Assembly: GCA_003450555.1 (NCBI GenBank)
Contig: DMFQ01000139.1
Span: 21,937 to 31,670, forward strand
Direction of reading: 5' to 3'
Source of the DNA: Ktedonobacter sp.
Lineage (GTDB): Bacteria > Chloroflexota > Ktedonobacteria > Ktedonobacterales > Ktedonobacteraceae
DNA: 9,734 nt
Made by a program: the position numbers and the translations under genes. The notes under the pieces were generated by a model. It was given only the letters and a program-made list of their open reading frames with translations. It ran no database searches and was not told the DNA's origin. Below are positions 1-6,126 of this stretch, in pieces (the first letter of the stretch is position 1; the number at the start of each line of letters is the position of its first letter).

Positions 1-2
1 CG

Positions 3-998
3 CCTCTTTTTGCTCCCCCACGTCCTACAAATCAGCCTCCGTATAAAAGCCAGGAAGGCGTTGTTCCTCCGATGAGTGTGAGACCGAGAGCGAATGGCCG
101 CCGTATCATATTTGCTTTCGCCATGGCACTGGCTGCTTTCCTGCTAGTGATCGGTGCCGTTACATTACTCTTTTTCACGCAGACAAATAGCGGGGAAAGT
201 TCTACTCCAGGTAGTGCTACCCAGACGCAAACGACTCCAGGAGCAACTCTCTCTCCAACGCTGAAACCTACTGCTACGCCGAACCTTACGGCTACTGCAC
301 AGTTCATCGCTGCTGCAACTGCTACGGCACATGCACATGCAACAGCCACCGCAATCGCTCATATCACAGCCACAGCCCAGGCTCAAGCGAGCGCCACTGC
401 CGGTGTGATTCAAACTGCCACGTCCGGTAAACCTGCTTATCAGGATCCGTTAAACAACGCTACGAATGCTGGTACCATGGCTGCTCAATGGGATAGCAAC
501 ACTCAATGTGCTTTTCAATCGGATGGCTACCATGTCACGGAAGGCGTGAACTTTGTAGATTTCCATGGATGCCGTGAAGCTGGTAAGCCGTATCAAAACG
601 CCACCATTTCGGTAGATATGAAGATCAATAGTGGGCATTCTGGCGGCCTCTTCTTCCGCGTCAACGCAGATTTATTGAACCGCTATGCGGGCTACCTGTT
701 TGAGGTGGATAGTAAAGGAAACTATAAAATTTCAATTATGTCTTATACCACCGTCACTGCTTTGCCAGGACATGACTGGACCCTTTCACCTTCCTTAAAG
801 CAGGGCACTAAGACCAGTAATACTTTGCTTGTAATCATGCATGGCAATACGTTCTTGTTCTATGCCAATGGTACATTCCTGACACAGGCAACGGATATAA
901 CCTATACAACTGAGGGAACAATTGCCTTTCTTGCCACAACGTCTGATACACCGGCTGACATCGTCTACAGCAACTTGAAAGTATACCCTCAACCATAA
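3..998 (+). CDS. Membrane-anchored protein with extracellular jelly-roll (LamG/DUF1080-like) domain, 5'-partial
   Basis: Predicted single-pass membrane protein of unknown function. An ATG exists at 72, but it has no well-placed ribosome binding site, and the frame stays open to the window edge. The upstream codons give a proline-rich stretch (APPRPTNQPPYKS), so the true start probably lies outside the window. Counting from the ATG at 72: a basic flank (RPRANGRR), one transmembrane helix at about 12-35, a Ser/Thr/Pro then Ala/Thr-rich linker at about 38-119, and a beta-rich domain at about 122-308. That domain has the look of concanavalin-like jelly rolls (DPL near its start, GLFFRVN, YLFEVDSKGNY, then LKVYP at the end). 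Cys146 and Cys167 could form a disulfide. The charge pattern suggests the C-terminal domain is outside, perhaps binding carbohydrate. No catalytic residues are recognised. The hydantoinase gene follows after 30 bases on the same strand, so co-transcription is possible. Confidence 0.75.
   Translation, partial: PLFAPPRPTNQPPYKSQEGVVPPMSVRPRANGRRIIFAFAMALAAFLLVIGAVTLLFFTQTNSGESSTPGSATQTQTTPGATLSPTLKPTATPNLTATAQFIAAATATAHAHATATAIAHITATAQAQASATAGVIQTATSGKPAYQDPLNNATNAGTMAAQWDSNTQCAFQSDGYHVTEGVNFVDFHGCREAGKPYQNATISVDMKINSGHSGGLFFRVNADLLNRYAGYLFEVDSKGNYKISIMSYTTVTALPGHDWTLSPSLKQGTKTSNTLLVIMHGNTFLFYANGTFLTQATDITYTTEGTIAFLATTSDTPADIVYSNLKVYPQP
270..428 (+). repeat. Ala/Thr-rich low-complexity linker (coding)
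   Basis: About 53 codons encode an irregular repeat of Ala-Thr, Ala-His and Ala-Gln pairs (for example TATAHAHATATA). Degenerate GC-ACN codons produce the repetition at DNA level, although no unit is exactly conserved. The segment joins the transmembrane helix to the outer beta domain and probably acts as an extended, possibly glycosylated, stalk. Such stalks are common in surface proteins of Ktedonobacteria-like Chloroflexota, which I state from general knowledge. The repeat is a place where length variation by slippage would be expected. Confidence 0.7.
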
Positions 999-1028
999 CT
1001 TCCTTAACTTCATAGAAAGAGGTTTTCA

Positions 1029-2423
1029 ATGCGTACGCTTATTACAAACGGGCACATAGTCACGGCAATCGCCGATTACGCAGGCGATATCCTCATTGAT
1101 GGAGAAAAGATTACCGCGATCGGTTTGCCAGGGGCGTTTGCCTCGCTACAGGCTGATACAGTGTTTGACGCTCAGGGGAACTATGTTTTCCCTGGTGCAA
1201 TCGACGTGCATACACATATGGAACTTCCGCTTCCTACCACCGTGGCCAGCGATGACTTCGAGACAGGAACTATCGCCGCAGCCTGTGGTGGCACCACGAC
1301 CATCCTCGATTTTGCCAACCAGCAGCGCGGCCATACACTCGCCGAAGCATTGCAAGCCTGGCATGACAAAGCAGACGGAAAGGCCGTCATTGACTACGGC
1401 TTTCACATCACTATCACAGATCTTGCCGCTGCTCCAGAAACAGCGATGGACGAGATGATCACCGCGGGTGTGACCACTTTCAAACTCTTGATGGCCTATC
1501 CTGGAACCTTCATGGTCGACGATGAGACTATGTACCGAGTGATGCGCCGTTCCGCAAAAATAGGTGGTTTGGTGATGGTTCATGCCGAGAATGGTATCGT
1601 CATCGACCTGCTGGTGCGCGAGGCTGTAGCAGCCGGTCATACCGCTCCGGGATTCCATGCCTTGACGCGCCCATCAATATTAGAAGGAGAAGCTACGCAA
1701 CGTGCAATTACGCTGGCCGCTTATGCTGAAGCCCCCCTTTATATCGTCCATGTCAGTTGCGCTCATTCCCTTCGTGCCGTAGCTGCTGCCCGTACCAGAG
1801 GATTACCTGTGTGGGGTGAAACCTGCCCACAATATCTCTATCTCAATGATAGCCACTATGCAGCACCTGGTTTTGCGGGAGCGAAATTTGTCTGTACTCC
1901 ACCCATGCGCAGCGTAGCAGACAACGAAGCTCTCTGGCTCGGCCTGCAGCAGCGCGAACTTCAGGTCGTTTCCACCGATCATGCCCCCTTTAATTTTGCA
2001 AGTCAAAAGGAGTTGGGGTTGCACGATTTCACCAAAATACCCAATGGTTTACCAGGCGTAGAACATCGTGTAATGTTGCTCTACGAGGGTGTGCGAACAG
2101 GAAAATTGGCTCTCCAGCATTTTGTTGATCTGGTCGCCACGACACCGGCCAGGCTCTTCGGCCTCTACCCTCGCAAGGGTACTATAGCGCCAGGCAGCGA
2201 CGCCGACCTGGTGATCTGGAATCCAGAACGAAGCATGACAATCAGTGCTGCCACACAGCATCAACGCGTCGATTACACTCCTTACGAAGGGATGCAGGTA
2301 CAAGGTGTACCGGATACAGTGCTTTTACGTGGGCAAACGATAGTACAGAATGGAGAGTATGTTGGCGGTAAGGGCGGTGGAAAGTATTTGCCCCGGGCAA
2401 CATTTTCCGAGCAATTGATGTAG
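1029..2423 (+). CDS. hydA: Dihydropyrimidinase / D-hydantoinase (amidohydrolase family)
   Basis: Cytoplasmic binuclear-metal cyclic amidase. The family hydrolyses 5,6-dihydrouracil and dihydrothymine (reductive pyrimidine breakdown) or 5-substituted hydantoins. The full metal set is visible: His61 and His63 in DVHTH, the carbamylated Lys152 in TTFKLLMAY, His185 in VMVHAENG, His241 in IVHVSCAHS and Asp317 in STDHAPF. Tyr157 sits where the substrate-binding tyrosine of the family is expected, and GETCPQYL is another family signature. Length (464 residues) is typical. The N- and C-terminal segments form the small beta domain of the amidohydrolase fold. The ATG at 1029 is preceded by AGAAAGAGG at 1014-1022, six bases upstream. 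It lies 30 bases after the membrane protein gene and converges on the response regulator gene with a 12-base gap. The exact substrate cannot be read from sequence, and allantoinase is less likely given the motif set. No dihydropyrimidine dehydrogenase or beta-ureidopropionase gene is in the window. Confidence 0.92.
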   Translation: MRTLITNGHIVTAIADYAGDILIDGEKITAIGLPGAFASLQADTVFDAQGNYVFPGAIDVHTHMELPLPTTVASDDFETGTIAAACGGTTTILDFANQQRGHTLAEALQAWHDKADGKAVIDYGFHITITDLAAAPETAMDEMITAGVTTFKLLMAYPGTFMVDDETMYRVMRRSAKIGGLVMVHAENGIVIDLLVREAVAAGHTAPGFHALTRPSILEGEATQRAITLAAYAEAPLYIVHVSCAHSLRAVAAARTRGLPVWGETCPQYLYLNDSHYAAPGFAGAKFVCTPPMRSVADNEALWLGLQQRELQVVSTDHAPFNFASQKELGLHDFTKIPNGLPGVEHRVMLLYEGVRTGKLALQHFVDLVATTPARLFGLYPRKGTIAPGSDADLVIWNPERSMTISAATQHQRVDYTPYEGMQVQGVPDTVLLRGQTIVQNGEYVGGKGGGKYLPRATFSEQLM

Positions 2424-2435
2424 GGGTAGACTCTT

Positions 2436-3119
2436 TCAGTACTCCTCATTTTTGCGTTGTTCTCTTGGTGGCACCAGTTTATGCTCTACCGCGAATGCTG
2501 CCGCCTCGCTACGACGTGCCAGCCCCAGTTTCTCTAATATATGGCTGACATGGTTGCGGGCCGTCTTCTCAGTCACATACAGTGCGTCGGCTATTAGTTT
2601 GTTCGTAAAACCTCGTGCTATCAGCGCGAGCACTTCGCGCTCGCGCTCGGTTAACTCGCCACCCGGTACGTGTGTTTGGCTGCCAGCGGTAGCTAAGGTT
2701 ATCAGTCTTGTTGTCGCCTGCTTGACCAACGCTGGATCTAGCAATGATTGACCTGATGCAACCAGCCGGATAGCACGCAGCAACTCTGATCGGCTCAAAT
2801 TCTTCAAAAGATATCCGCTGGCACCGGCAAGCATCGAAGCAAAGACAGCTTCGTCATCGGTGTAAGAAGTAATCATCAAGATAGAGACATCGGGATAGCG
2901 GCTCTTGATCTCGCGGCAGGCCTCGATACCACTCATCTTCTCCATGCGCACATCCATTAGAACCAATGCTGGCGCGAGCACACTCATCTTCGCCAGAGCT
3001 TCGGCACCATTGCTAGCCTCGCCGACCACGTTTAAATCAGGTTCTAGTTCAAAGGCCGCACGCAAACCCAGGCGTACTACTTCGTGATCGTCTACTATCA
3101 TTAACCGTATGCTTGACAT
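2436..3119 (-). CDS. NarL/FixJ-family response regulator
   Basis: DNA-binding response regulator of 227 residues, the probable partner of the kinase encoded just upstream. The receiver domain spans about residues 3-120, with the acidic pair Asp10/Asp11, phospho-acceptor Asp56 in LVLMDVRM, Thr84 and Lys106. A LuxR-type helix-turn-helix spans about 155-212 (LTEREREVLALIARG, then a recognition helix around TEKTARNHVSHIL). The start was set at the ATG at 3119 because a near-perfect Shine-Dalgarno (GAGGAGGTGA, 3128-3137 on the minus strand) lies eight bases before it. An in-frame upstream start at 3170 would add 17 unrelated residues overlapping the kinase end. Kinase stop and regulator start are 19 bases apart, so the two are very likely co-transcribed. 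Its target genes are unknown; the palindrome in the kinase promoter is one candidate. Confidence 0.93.
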   Translation of the reverse strand: MSSIRLMIVDDHEVVRLGLRAAFELEPDLNVVGEASNGAEALAKMSVLAPALVLMDVRMEKMSGIEACREIKSRYPDVSILMITSYTDDEAVFASMLAGASGYLLKNLSRSELLRAIRLVASGQSLLDPALVKQATTRLITLATAGSQTHVPGGELTEREREVLALIARGFTNKLIADALYVTEKTARNHVSHILEKLGLARRSEAAAFAVEHKLVPPREQRKNEEY

Positions 3120-3127
3120 GAGCGTAA

Positions 3128-3137
3128 TCACCTCCTC
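3128..3137 (-). promoter_or_regulatory. Strong ribosome binding site deciding the response regulator start
   Basis: On the minus strand this reads GAGGAGGTGA, almost the full complement of the 16S rRNA 3' end. It lies directly after the kinase stop codon (3139-3141) and eight bases before the ATG at 3119. This supports the 227-residue product over a longer form starting at 3170. Confidence 0.85.
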
Positions 3138-3138
3138 T

Positions 3139-5097
3139 TTAATTTGGTAAGGTCGCTTGTACGCTAACACCGTTCCCCGTTCCCCGCTTTACCTCGAAAA
3201 TTCCCCCCAATTCTTCGGCTCGTTCACGCATTCCACGTATGCCATGACCTGAATAGATGCGCTGCCGCTCTTCAGCGATTGCCAGGGCGTACTTGTTATC
3301 TTCCGCCTTCAAGCCCTTCCCGTTATCGCAAATTTCGACCTCTACGGAACCTGTTAGATAGCGCAGGTACACATGCAGTTGCGTTGCCTCTGCATGCTTG
3401 TAAGCGTTGGTGAGTGCCTCTTGCGTAATGCGAAATACCGCAGTTCCAACCTGCGCCATTTTTTGTGTGTGCCGCCGATCCCCGTTGGCTGCCTCTTCAT
3501 CGCCTTCGACTTCGAACTGGACGGGTAGACCACTGATTGCCTCGAACTCACGCAATTGACTGGTCAACATCTGCGTCAAGGTCATGTTACCACTGATCAA
3601 AGGTTTGAGCGTGAACATATATTGACGCGTCTCCCAGAGGGCTTGTTTTGAAATTGTTACTAATGAATCGAGGCGCTGTGCCAGGGGAATGAGCACCTCT
3701 TTATCCTCCTCGTCTTCAGAAGCTTCCGCTATACGGTGAGCTTGCGCTGCACTGGTTTCGGCGTTCAGACTTAGCATATACACAAGCTGCGCTACGCCGT
3801 CGTGAATCTCGCGCGCTATACGTCCGCGTTCCGCTAGTGCCGCTAATTCTTTGGACTGTTCAGTCAGCCGTATGTTCTCAAGCGCAACAACCAGCTGTGA
3901 TCCTGTCGTGCTGAGAAACATCTCCTGTTTATCTTCAAAAGGTGTTTGCCGTGTACTTTCAGCACCTATCAAGATGTATAGTCGACCTTCTCTGAAAAAT
4001 GGTAGGTAGAGGCGTGCGATGCCTGGAGCATGTTCACTGCCTTCCCCAGTCAGAGCTTCAAAGTCACGGTATTTTTCACCCGATTGAATCACATGCTCGA
4101 ATAGAGTTTGACTCCTATCGGGTAACGTAGATGCTAAAAATCCAGATTCTATACAGTTTTCGATCTCAGGAGCATAATCATTGTCATTTTTCCCCTGACT
4201 GGCATTGCCAATAAGAGCTATAATCAGGCGTTCAAAATGTCCGCCTTTGCGCATTTGTTCAGCACTTAGCTGTAAAAGGTGTACCCTATCGCTGACGCCC
4301 TCGATGAGCGTCTCACCTACACGTCGTAATGCGATCTGCAGGCGTACGTTGTCCTGTTCCCTTCTCTTACTGCGCGAATAACTCTCTAGCAAAGTAGCCA
4401 GATATGCCGCCAGAATGGCTATTACCGGGGCATCTAGCAGTGAGCCAGCCAGGTCGCGTGCGCTTAAAGCATCATACGGTACCTGCGTGGGGGGGAAAAA
4501 AGCTCCAAACAATATAAACAAATCATAGCCAAGCGCAGCGGTAAGTCCACCACGGTAGCGATAGGTAAATGCAGCTGCAAGAGCGGTTGAAATACCGTAA
4601 CGGTAAAATGGGGAACCAACACCGAAGTGTGGTACCCCGAAGTACCCGCCGTAATATGTGACCATGCCACAGATAATAACATCTAAACTATAAATCGCAA
4701 AATCCCAGTAAGGATTACGGGTGCTTGCCAGGGGAGTGATGATATCGGGTTCTTCATCGACTGCAAGGGGGCGTGGACGCCAGCGCTTCCCACTAAGGTG
4801 TAGTTTTCTAGATGCACGCTGCCTCAATTGAAGAAGCTTGTTTCTTCCTGGCAGGTCAGGAAGAAACAACTGAAAGATAGGAGCGTACAGCGTTACCACT
4901 AAGGTCTGTAGAAATGTGATCACCAAAAGTAGTGTGGCAAGCCACGGGAGAGGTTGGCCACCGATTGATACAAGTGTAATCAGGGCAAGGAGCCAGGTCA
5001 CCCAACGCCAGAGCAGAAAAAAGTAGCTGGGAGTATTGCGCAGACGGCGAGAAGCTCTCTGCGGAATCTTCTTCACTGTATTTACCACCCGGCTCAT
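3139..5097 (-). CDS. Membrane sensor histidine kinase (HisKA_3, NarX/DegS-like)
   Basis: Sensor kinase of 652 residues that should autophosphorylate and pass phosphate to the adjacent NarL-type regulator. The N-terminal third is membrane-embedded, with hydrophobic segments near residues 25-47, 51-72, 133-152, 168-180, 187-202 and 220-238. This is followed by a GAF-like region at about 255-410. The dimerisation/phospho-acceptor helix carries His432 in REIHDGVAQ, the HisKA_3 signature. The C-terminal ATPase domain shows the N box (Asn564 in TQEALTNAYKHA), the G1 box (Asp591 in DNGKGL) and the G2 box (GHGIRGMRER, about 617-626). A run of acidic residues (EDEEDKE, 461-467) lies between the two helices of the dimerisation region. 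I chose the ATG at 5097, preceded by a weak purine-rich site (AGAAG). A TTG at 5139 would extend it by 14 residues but has no ribosome binding site and lies only about 20 bases after the predicted transcription start. The signal sensed is unknown. Confidence 0.9.
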   Translation of the reverse strand: MSRVVNTVKKIPQRASRRLRNTPSYFFLLWRWVTWLLALITLVSIGGQPLPWLATLLLVITFLQTLVVTLYAPIFQLFLPDLPGRNKLLQLRQRASRKLHLSGKRWRPRPLAVDEEPDIITPLASTRNPYWDFAIYSLDVIICGMVTYYGGYFGVPHFGVGSPFYRYGISTALAAAFTYRYRGGLTAALGYDLFILFGAFFPPTQVPYDALSARDLAGSLLDAPVIAILAAYLATLLESYSRSKRREQDNVRLQIALRRVGETLIEGVSDRVHLLQLSAEQMRKGGHFERLIIALIGNASQGKNDNDYAPEIENCIESGFLASTLPDRSQTLFEHVIQSGEKYRDFEALTGEGSEHAPGIARLYLPFFREGRLYILIGAESTRQTPFEDKQEMFLSTTGSQLVVALENIRLTEQSKELAALAERGRIAREIHDGVAQLVYMLSLNAETSAAQAHRIAEASEDEEDKEVLIPLAQRLDSLVTISKQALWETRQYMFTLKPLISGNMTLTQMLTSQLREFEAISGLPVQFEVEGDEEAANGDRRHTQKMAQVGTAVFRITQEALTNAYKHAEATQLHVYLRYLTGSVEVEICDNGKGLKAEDNKYALAIAEERQRIYSGHGIRGMRERAEELGGIFEVKRGTGNGVSVQATLPN

Positions 5098-5166
5098 CAG
5101 TCTTCTACTTTCTACTTGTGCATCAAAAGAATGACACAATACATTTTATATTGCTCAACAATGTGC

Positions 5167-5195
5167 AGTATGCACGCTTTTCTAAGGCGTGTCAA
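5167..5195 (-). promoter_or_regulatory. Sigma70-type promoter of the kinase-regulator operon
   Basis: Read on the minus strand: -35 TTGACA (5190-5195, consensus), a 17-base spacer, and -10 CATACT (5167-5172, four of six). Transcription would begin near 5160, leaving a leader of about 60 bases before the ATG at 5097. The spacer is occupied by a palindrome, so the promoter is probably regulated. This assumes the housekeeping sigma factor of the host recognises the usual hexamers. Confidence 0.65.
5173..5191. promoter_or_regulatory. 19-bp palindrome in the promoter spacer (candidate operator)
   Basis: On the plus strand the sequence is CACGCTTT, TCT, AAGGCGTG. The two 8-base arms match at seven of eight positions around a three-base centre. 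It fills the spacer between the -35 and -10 hexamers of the kinase promoter and overlaps two bases of the -35. A dimeric regulator bound here would block RNA polymerase. The binding protein is unknown; autoregulation by the NarL-type regulator is one possibility. Confidence 0.5.
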
Positions 5196-5293
5196 TAAAT
5201 TATCCGTACTAGAGCTAGCGTCAAGAAAGGTGGCATGTAGACAAGGCTATGAATAGCTAACGGCTATCCTTAGGACACCGTACTGCTCACCGC

Positions 5294-5311
5294 TGTGAAA
5301 AAAAATTCACA
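5294..5311. repeat. Inverted repeat TGTGAA-A6-TTCACA
   Basis: Perfect six-base arms separated by six A residues. It resembles a CRP/FNR-type site, but the arms TGTGA and TCACA are eight bases apart rather than the canonical six, so I do not name a regulator. It lies about 100 bases upstream of the leftward -35 and 67 bases upstream of the rightward -35, where an activator could act on either promoter. Confidence 0.4.
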
Positions 5312-5377
5312 ACAATATATCAAATATATCCATATTATTTCAAATCAGCTAATTTTCACTCGTTTAGCCCTGGCGAA

Positions 5378-5405
5378 TTGACAAGTTTATGTGATATGGT
5401 ATTAC
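5378..5405 (+). promoter_or_regulatory. Candidate sigma70-type promoter for the rightward small genes
   Basis: -35 TTGACA (5378-5383, consensus) is followed by a 16-base spacer and -10 TATTAC (5400-5405, four of six). Transcription would start near 5412 and run into the small ORF at 5439 and the acidic-tailed protein gene. The Shine-Dalgarno GGAAGGA at 5427-5433 can pair: TCCTT at 5419-5423 is complementary to AAGGA at 5429-5433 with a five-base loop. That may reduce initiation at 5439. Confidence 0.5.
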
Positions 5406-5438
5406 TACACTTTCCGTTTCCTTTCTGGAAGGACTGAG

Positions 5439-5573
5439 ATGACATGTTTCTCTACAGAGACGTTCATACGCAGGCGATTTGAAAGGGGACCAGTGTATAG
5501 TTGTCCTAGTAAAGAAATGGACGGTTTTAATCGTGAAAAATGCCGAGCGGAAACGCGCATCGTTAATGGCTAA
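5439..5573 (+). CDS. Possible 44-residue small ORF or leader peptide
   Basis: Short frame with an ATG five bases after a good Shine-Dalgarno (GGAAGGA, 5427-5433) and about 27 bases after a predicted transcription start. The product begins MTCFSTETFIRRRFERG, is basic, and has three cysteines (3, 22, 36). No domain is recognised. It ends at a TAA (5571-5573) that overlaps an ATG in another frame (5566). It could be a real small protein, a leader that couples translation to the downstream frame, or the displaced 5' end of the downstream gene. The initiation signals are better than those of the longer frame that follows, which is the main reason to list it. Confidence 0.3.
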   Translation: MTCFSTETFIRRRFERGPVYSCPSKEMDGFNREKCRAETRIVNG

Positions 5574-5599
5574 TCTGGGCGATATCAACCGACCTTTGC

Positions 5600-5935
5600 G
5601 TGTTCGACCTGTACGCGTCATGGGACGCGAGTGGTGGGCGGTGGCTGCTGGAAGACACCTGGCCTGGCATGGTAATGGACCTGCGCCGTTTAGGCTTTGA
5701 GTCGATGGCATGGGAGGATGAAGTGCTGGTACGCGAAGGTGCACCTGCATACGAACCGCAGATGGAGGGACCGGCTGCTCCTGGTGGGCTGAAACCATTT
5801 CCACTCATCAATCCAACCATACAGATCCGTAAGGAGTCATATCCAACCAACTATTCCGATTTTAGCTATTTGGATGAATATGACGATGAAGAGGATGAAG
5901 AAGACGAGTTTGAGCCTGAGGATTTGAGCGAGTAA
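5600..5935 (+). CDS. Hypothetical small protein with strongly acidic C-terminal tail
   Basis: Unrecognised protein of about 111 residues. The first half looks folded and coding-like, with a likely beta hairpin (DLYASWDASGGRWLLED) and a helix around MVMDLRRLGFESMAWEDE. The middle is proline- and glycine-rich, and the end is a tail of mostly Asp and Glu (about residues 90-111). The start is poorly defined: the GTG at 5600 has no Shine-Dalgarno, the next ATG (5669) would cut the apparent hairpin, and the frame is closed by a stop at 5564-5566. Another frame just upstream (from GTG 5535 or ATG 5566) reads plausibly up to about 5600, so the gene may carry a small frame disruption. The acidic tail suggests interaction with a basic partner or nucleic-acid mimicry, but this is guesswork. 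It lies between the two-component operon and the hydrolase-kamD operon, with its own candidate promoter at 5378. Confidence 0.6.
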   Translation: MFDLYASWDASGGRWLLEDTWPGMVMDLRRLGFESMAWEDEVLVREGAPAYEPQMEGPAAPGGLKPFPLINPTIQIRKESYPTNYSDFSYLDEYDDEEDEEDEFEPEDLSE

Positions 5936-6001
5936 TTTGCCCAGGTCTTCTTGATAATAAAAGAGATTAGCATGCATAGGGTACCCGCGAGGGGCACTCT
6001 A

Positions 6002-6045
6002 CCATAGATAGTATAAACACGGTACGTGGGAATGCTCATCTATGG
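6002..6045. repeat. Inverted repeat CCATAGAT / ATCTATGG with 28-base centre
   Basis: Perfect eight-base arms at 6002-6009 and 6038-6045. The centre contains a smaller hairpin, CACG-GTA-CGTG (6018-6028). It lies after the acidic-protein gene and about 30 bases upstream of the hydrolase promoter. No T-run follows, so it is not a typical intrinsic terminator. It could be a weak terminator, an operator pair or chance. Confidence 0.35.
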
Positions 6046-6074
6046 CAGGATGTCTCTAGTGGGTATCTTTGCTT

Positions 6075-6103
6075 TTGTCAGCGTGCTAAACTGTTGCTAT
6101 AAC
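6075..6103 (+). promoter_or_regulatory. Promoter of the hydrolase-kamD operon (extended -10)
   Basis: -35 TTGTCA (6075-6080, five of six), a 17-base spacer, and -10 TATAAC (6098-6103, five of six) preceded by TGC, which makes an extended -10. Transcription should begin near 6110, giving a leader of only about 17 bases. The ribosome binding site GAGAGG (6111-6116) is the left part of a small GAGA-GGCA-TCTC stem. Confidence 0.7.
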
Positions 6104-6126
6104 ATTACCTGAGAGGCATCTCCTAT

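Larger units (their letters stand above)
5098..5438. other. Divergent AT-rich regulatory region
   Basis: About 340 bases without a convincing gene, between the kinase operon (leftward) and the small rightward genes. It holds a sigma70-like promoter on each strand, a 19-bp palindrome inside the leftward promoter, an 18-base inverted repeat at 5294-5311, clustered short inverted GCTAT/ATAGC copies at 5246-5267, and a very AT-rich stretch at 5311-5360. These are described separately. No RNA gene was recognised. Confidence 0.7.

Noticed and set aside
32..349. Minus-strand frame encoding a Val/Ala-rich protein opposite the membrane protein gene
   Set aside because: It is the antisense reading of the Ala/Thr repeat linker and hydrophobic helix; repetitive codons keep the opposite frame open. 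No ribosome binding site was seen.
1146..1658. 170-codon minus-strand frame inside the hydantoinase gene
   Set aside because: The plus strand encodes every hydantoinase metal-ligand motif through this stretch, and the antisense product has no recognisable domain.
2462..2480. Small TGGT-GGC-ACCA hairpin as terminator of the hydantoinase transcript
   Set aside because: Four-base stem, inside the response regulator coding region, with no T-run.
3120..3170. Longer response regulator starting at 3170
   Set aside because: The 17 extra residues precede the receiver domain, overlap the kinase gene and have no ribosome binding site, while the ATG at 3119 has a near-perfect one.
5098..5139. TTG start at 5139 for the histidine kinase
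   Set aside because: No Shine-Dalgarno, and very near the predicted transcription start; the ATG at 5097 is preferred, with moderate confidence.
5364..5850. Minus-strand frames of 146 and 95 codons opposite the acidic-tailed protein
   Set aside because: The products are rich in Pro, Ser, His and Arg without a fold-like pattern and lack convincing initiation signals. The plus strand has the more protein-like frame. Because the plus-strand gene is itself uncertain at its 5' end, this rejection is not absolute.
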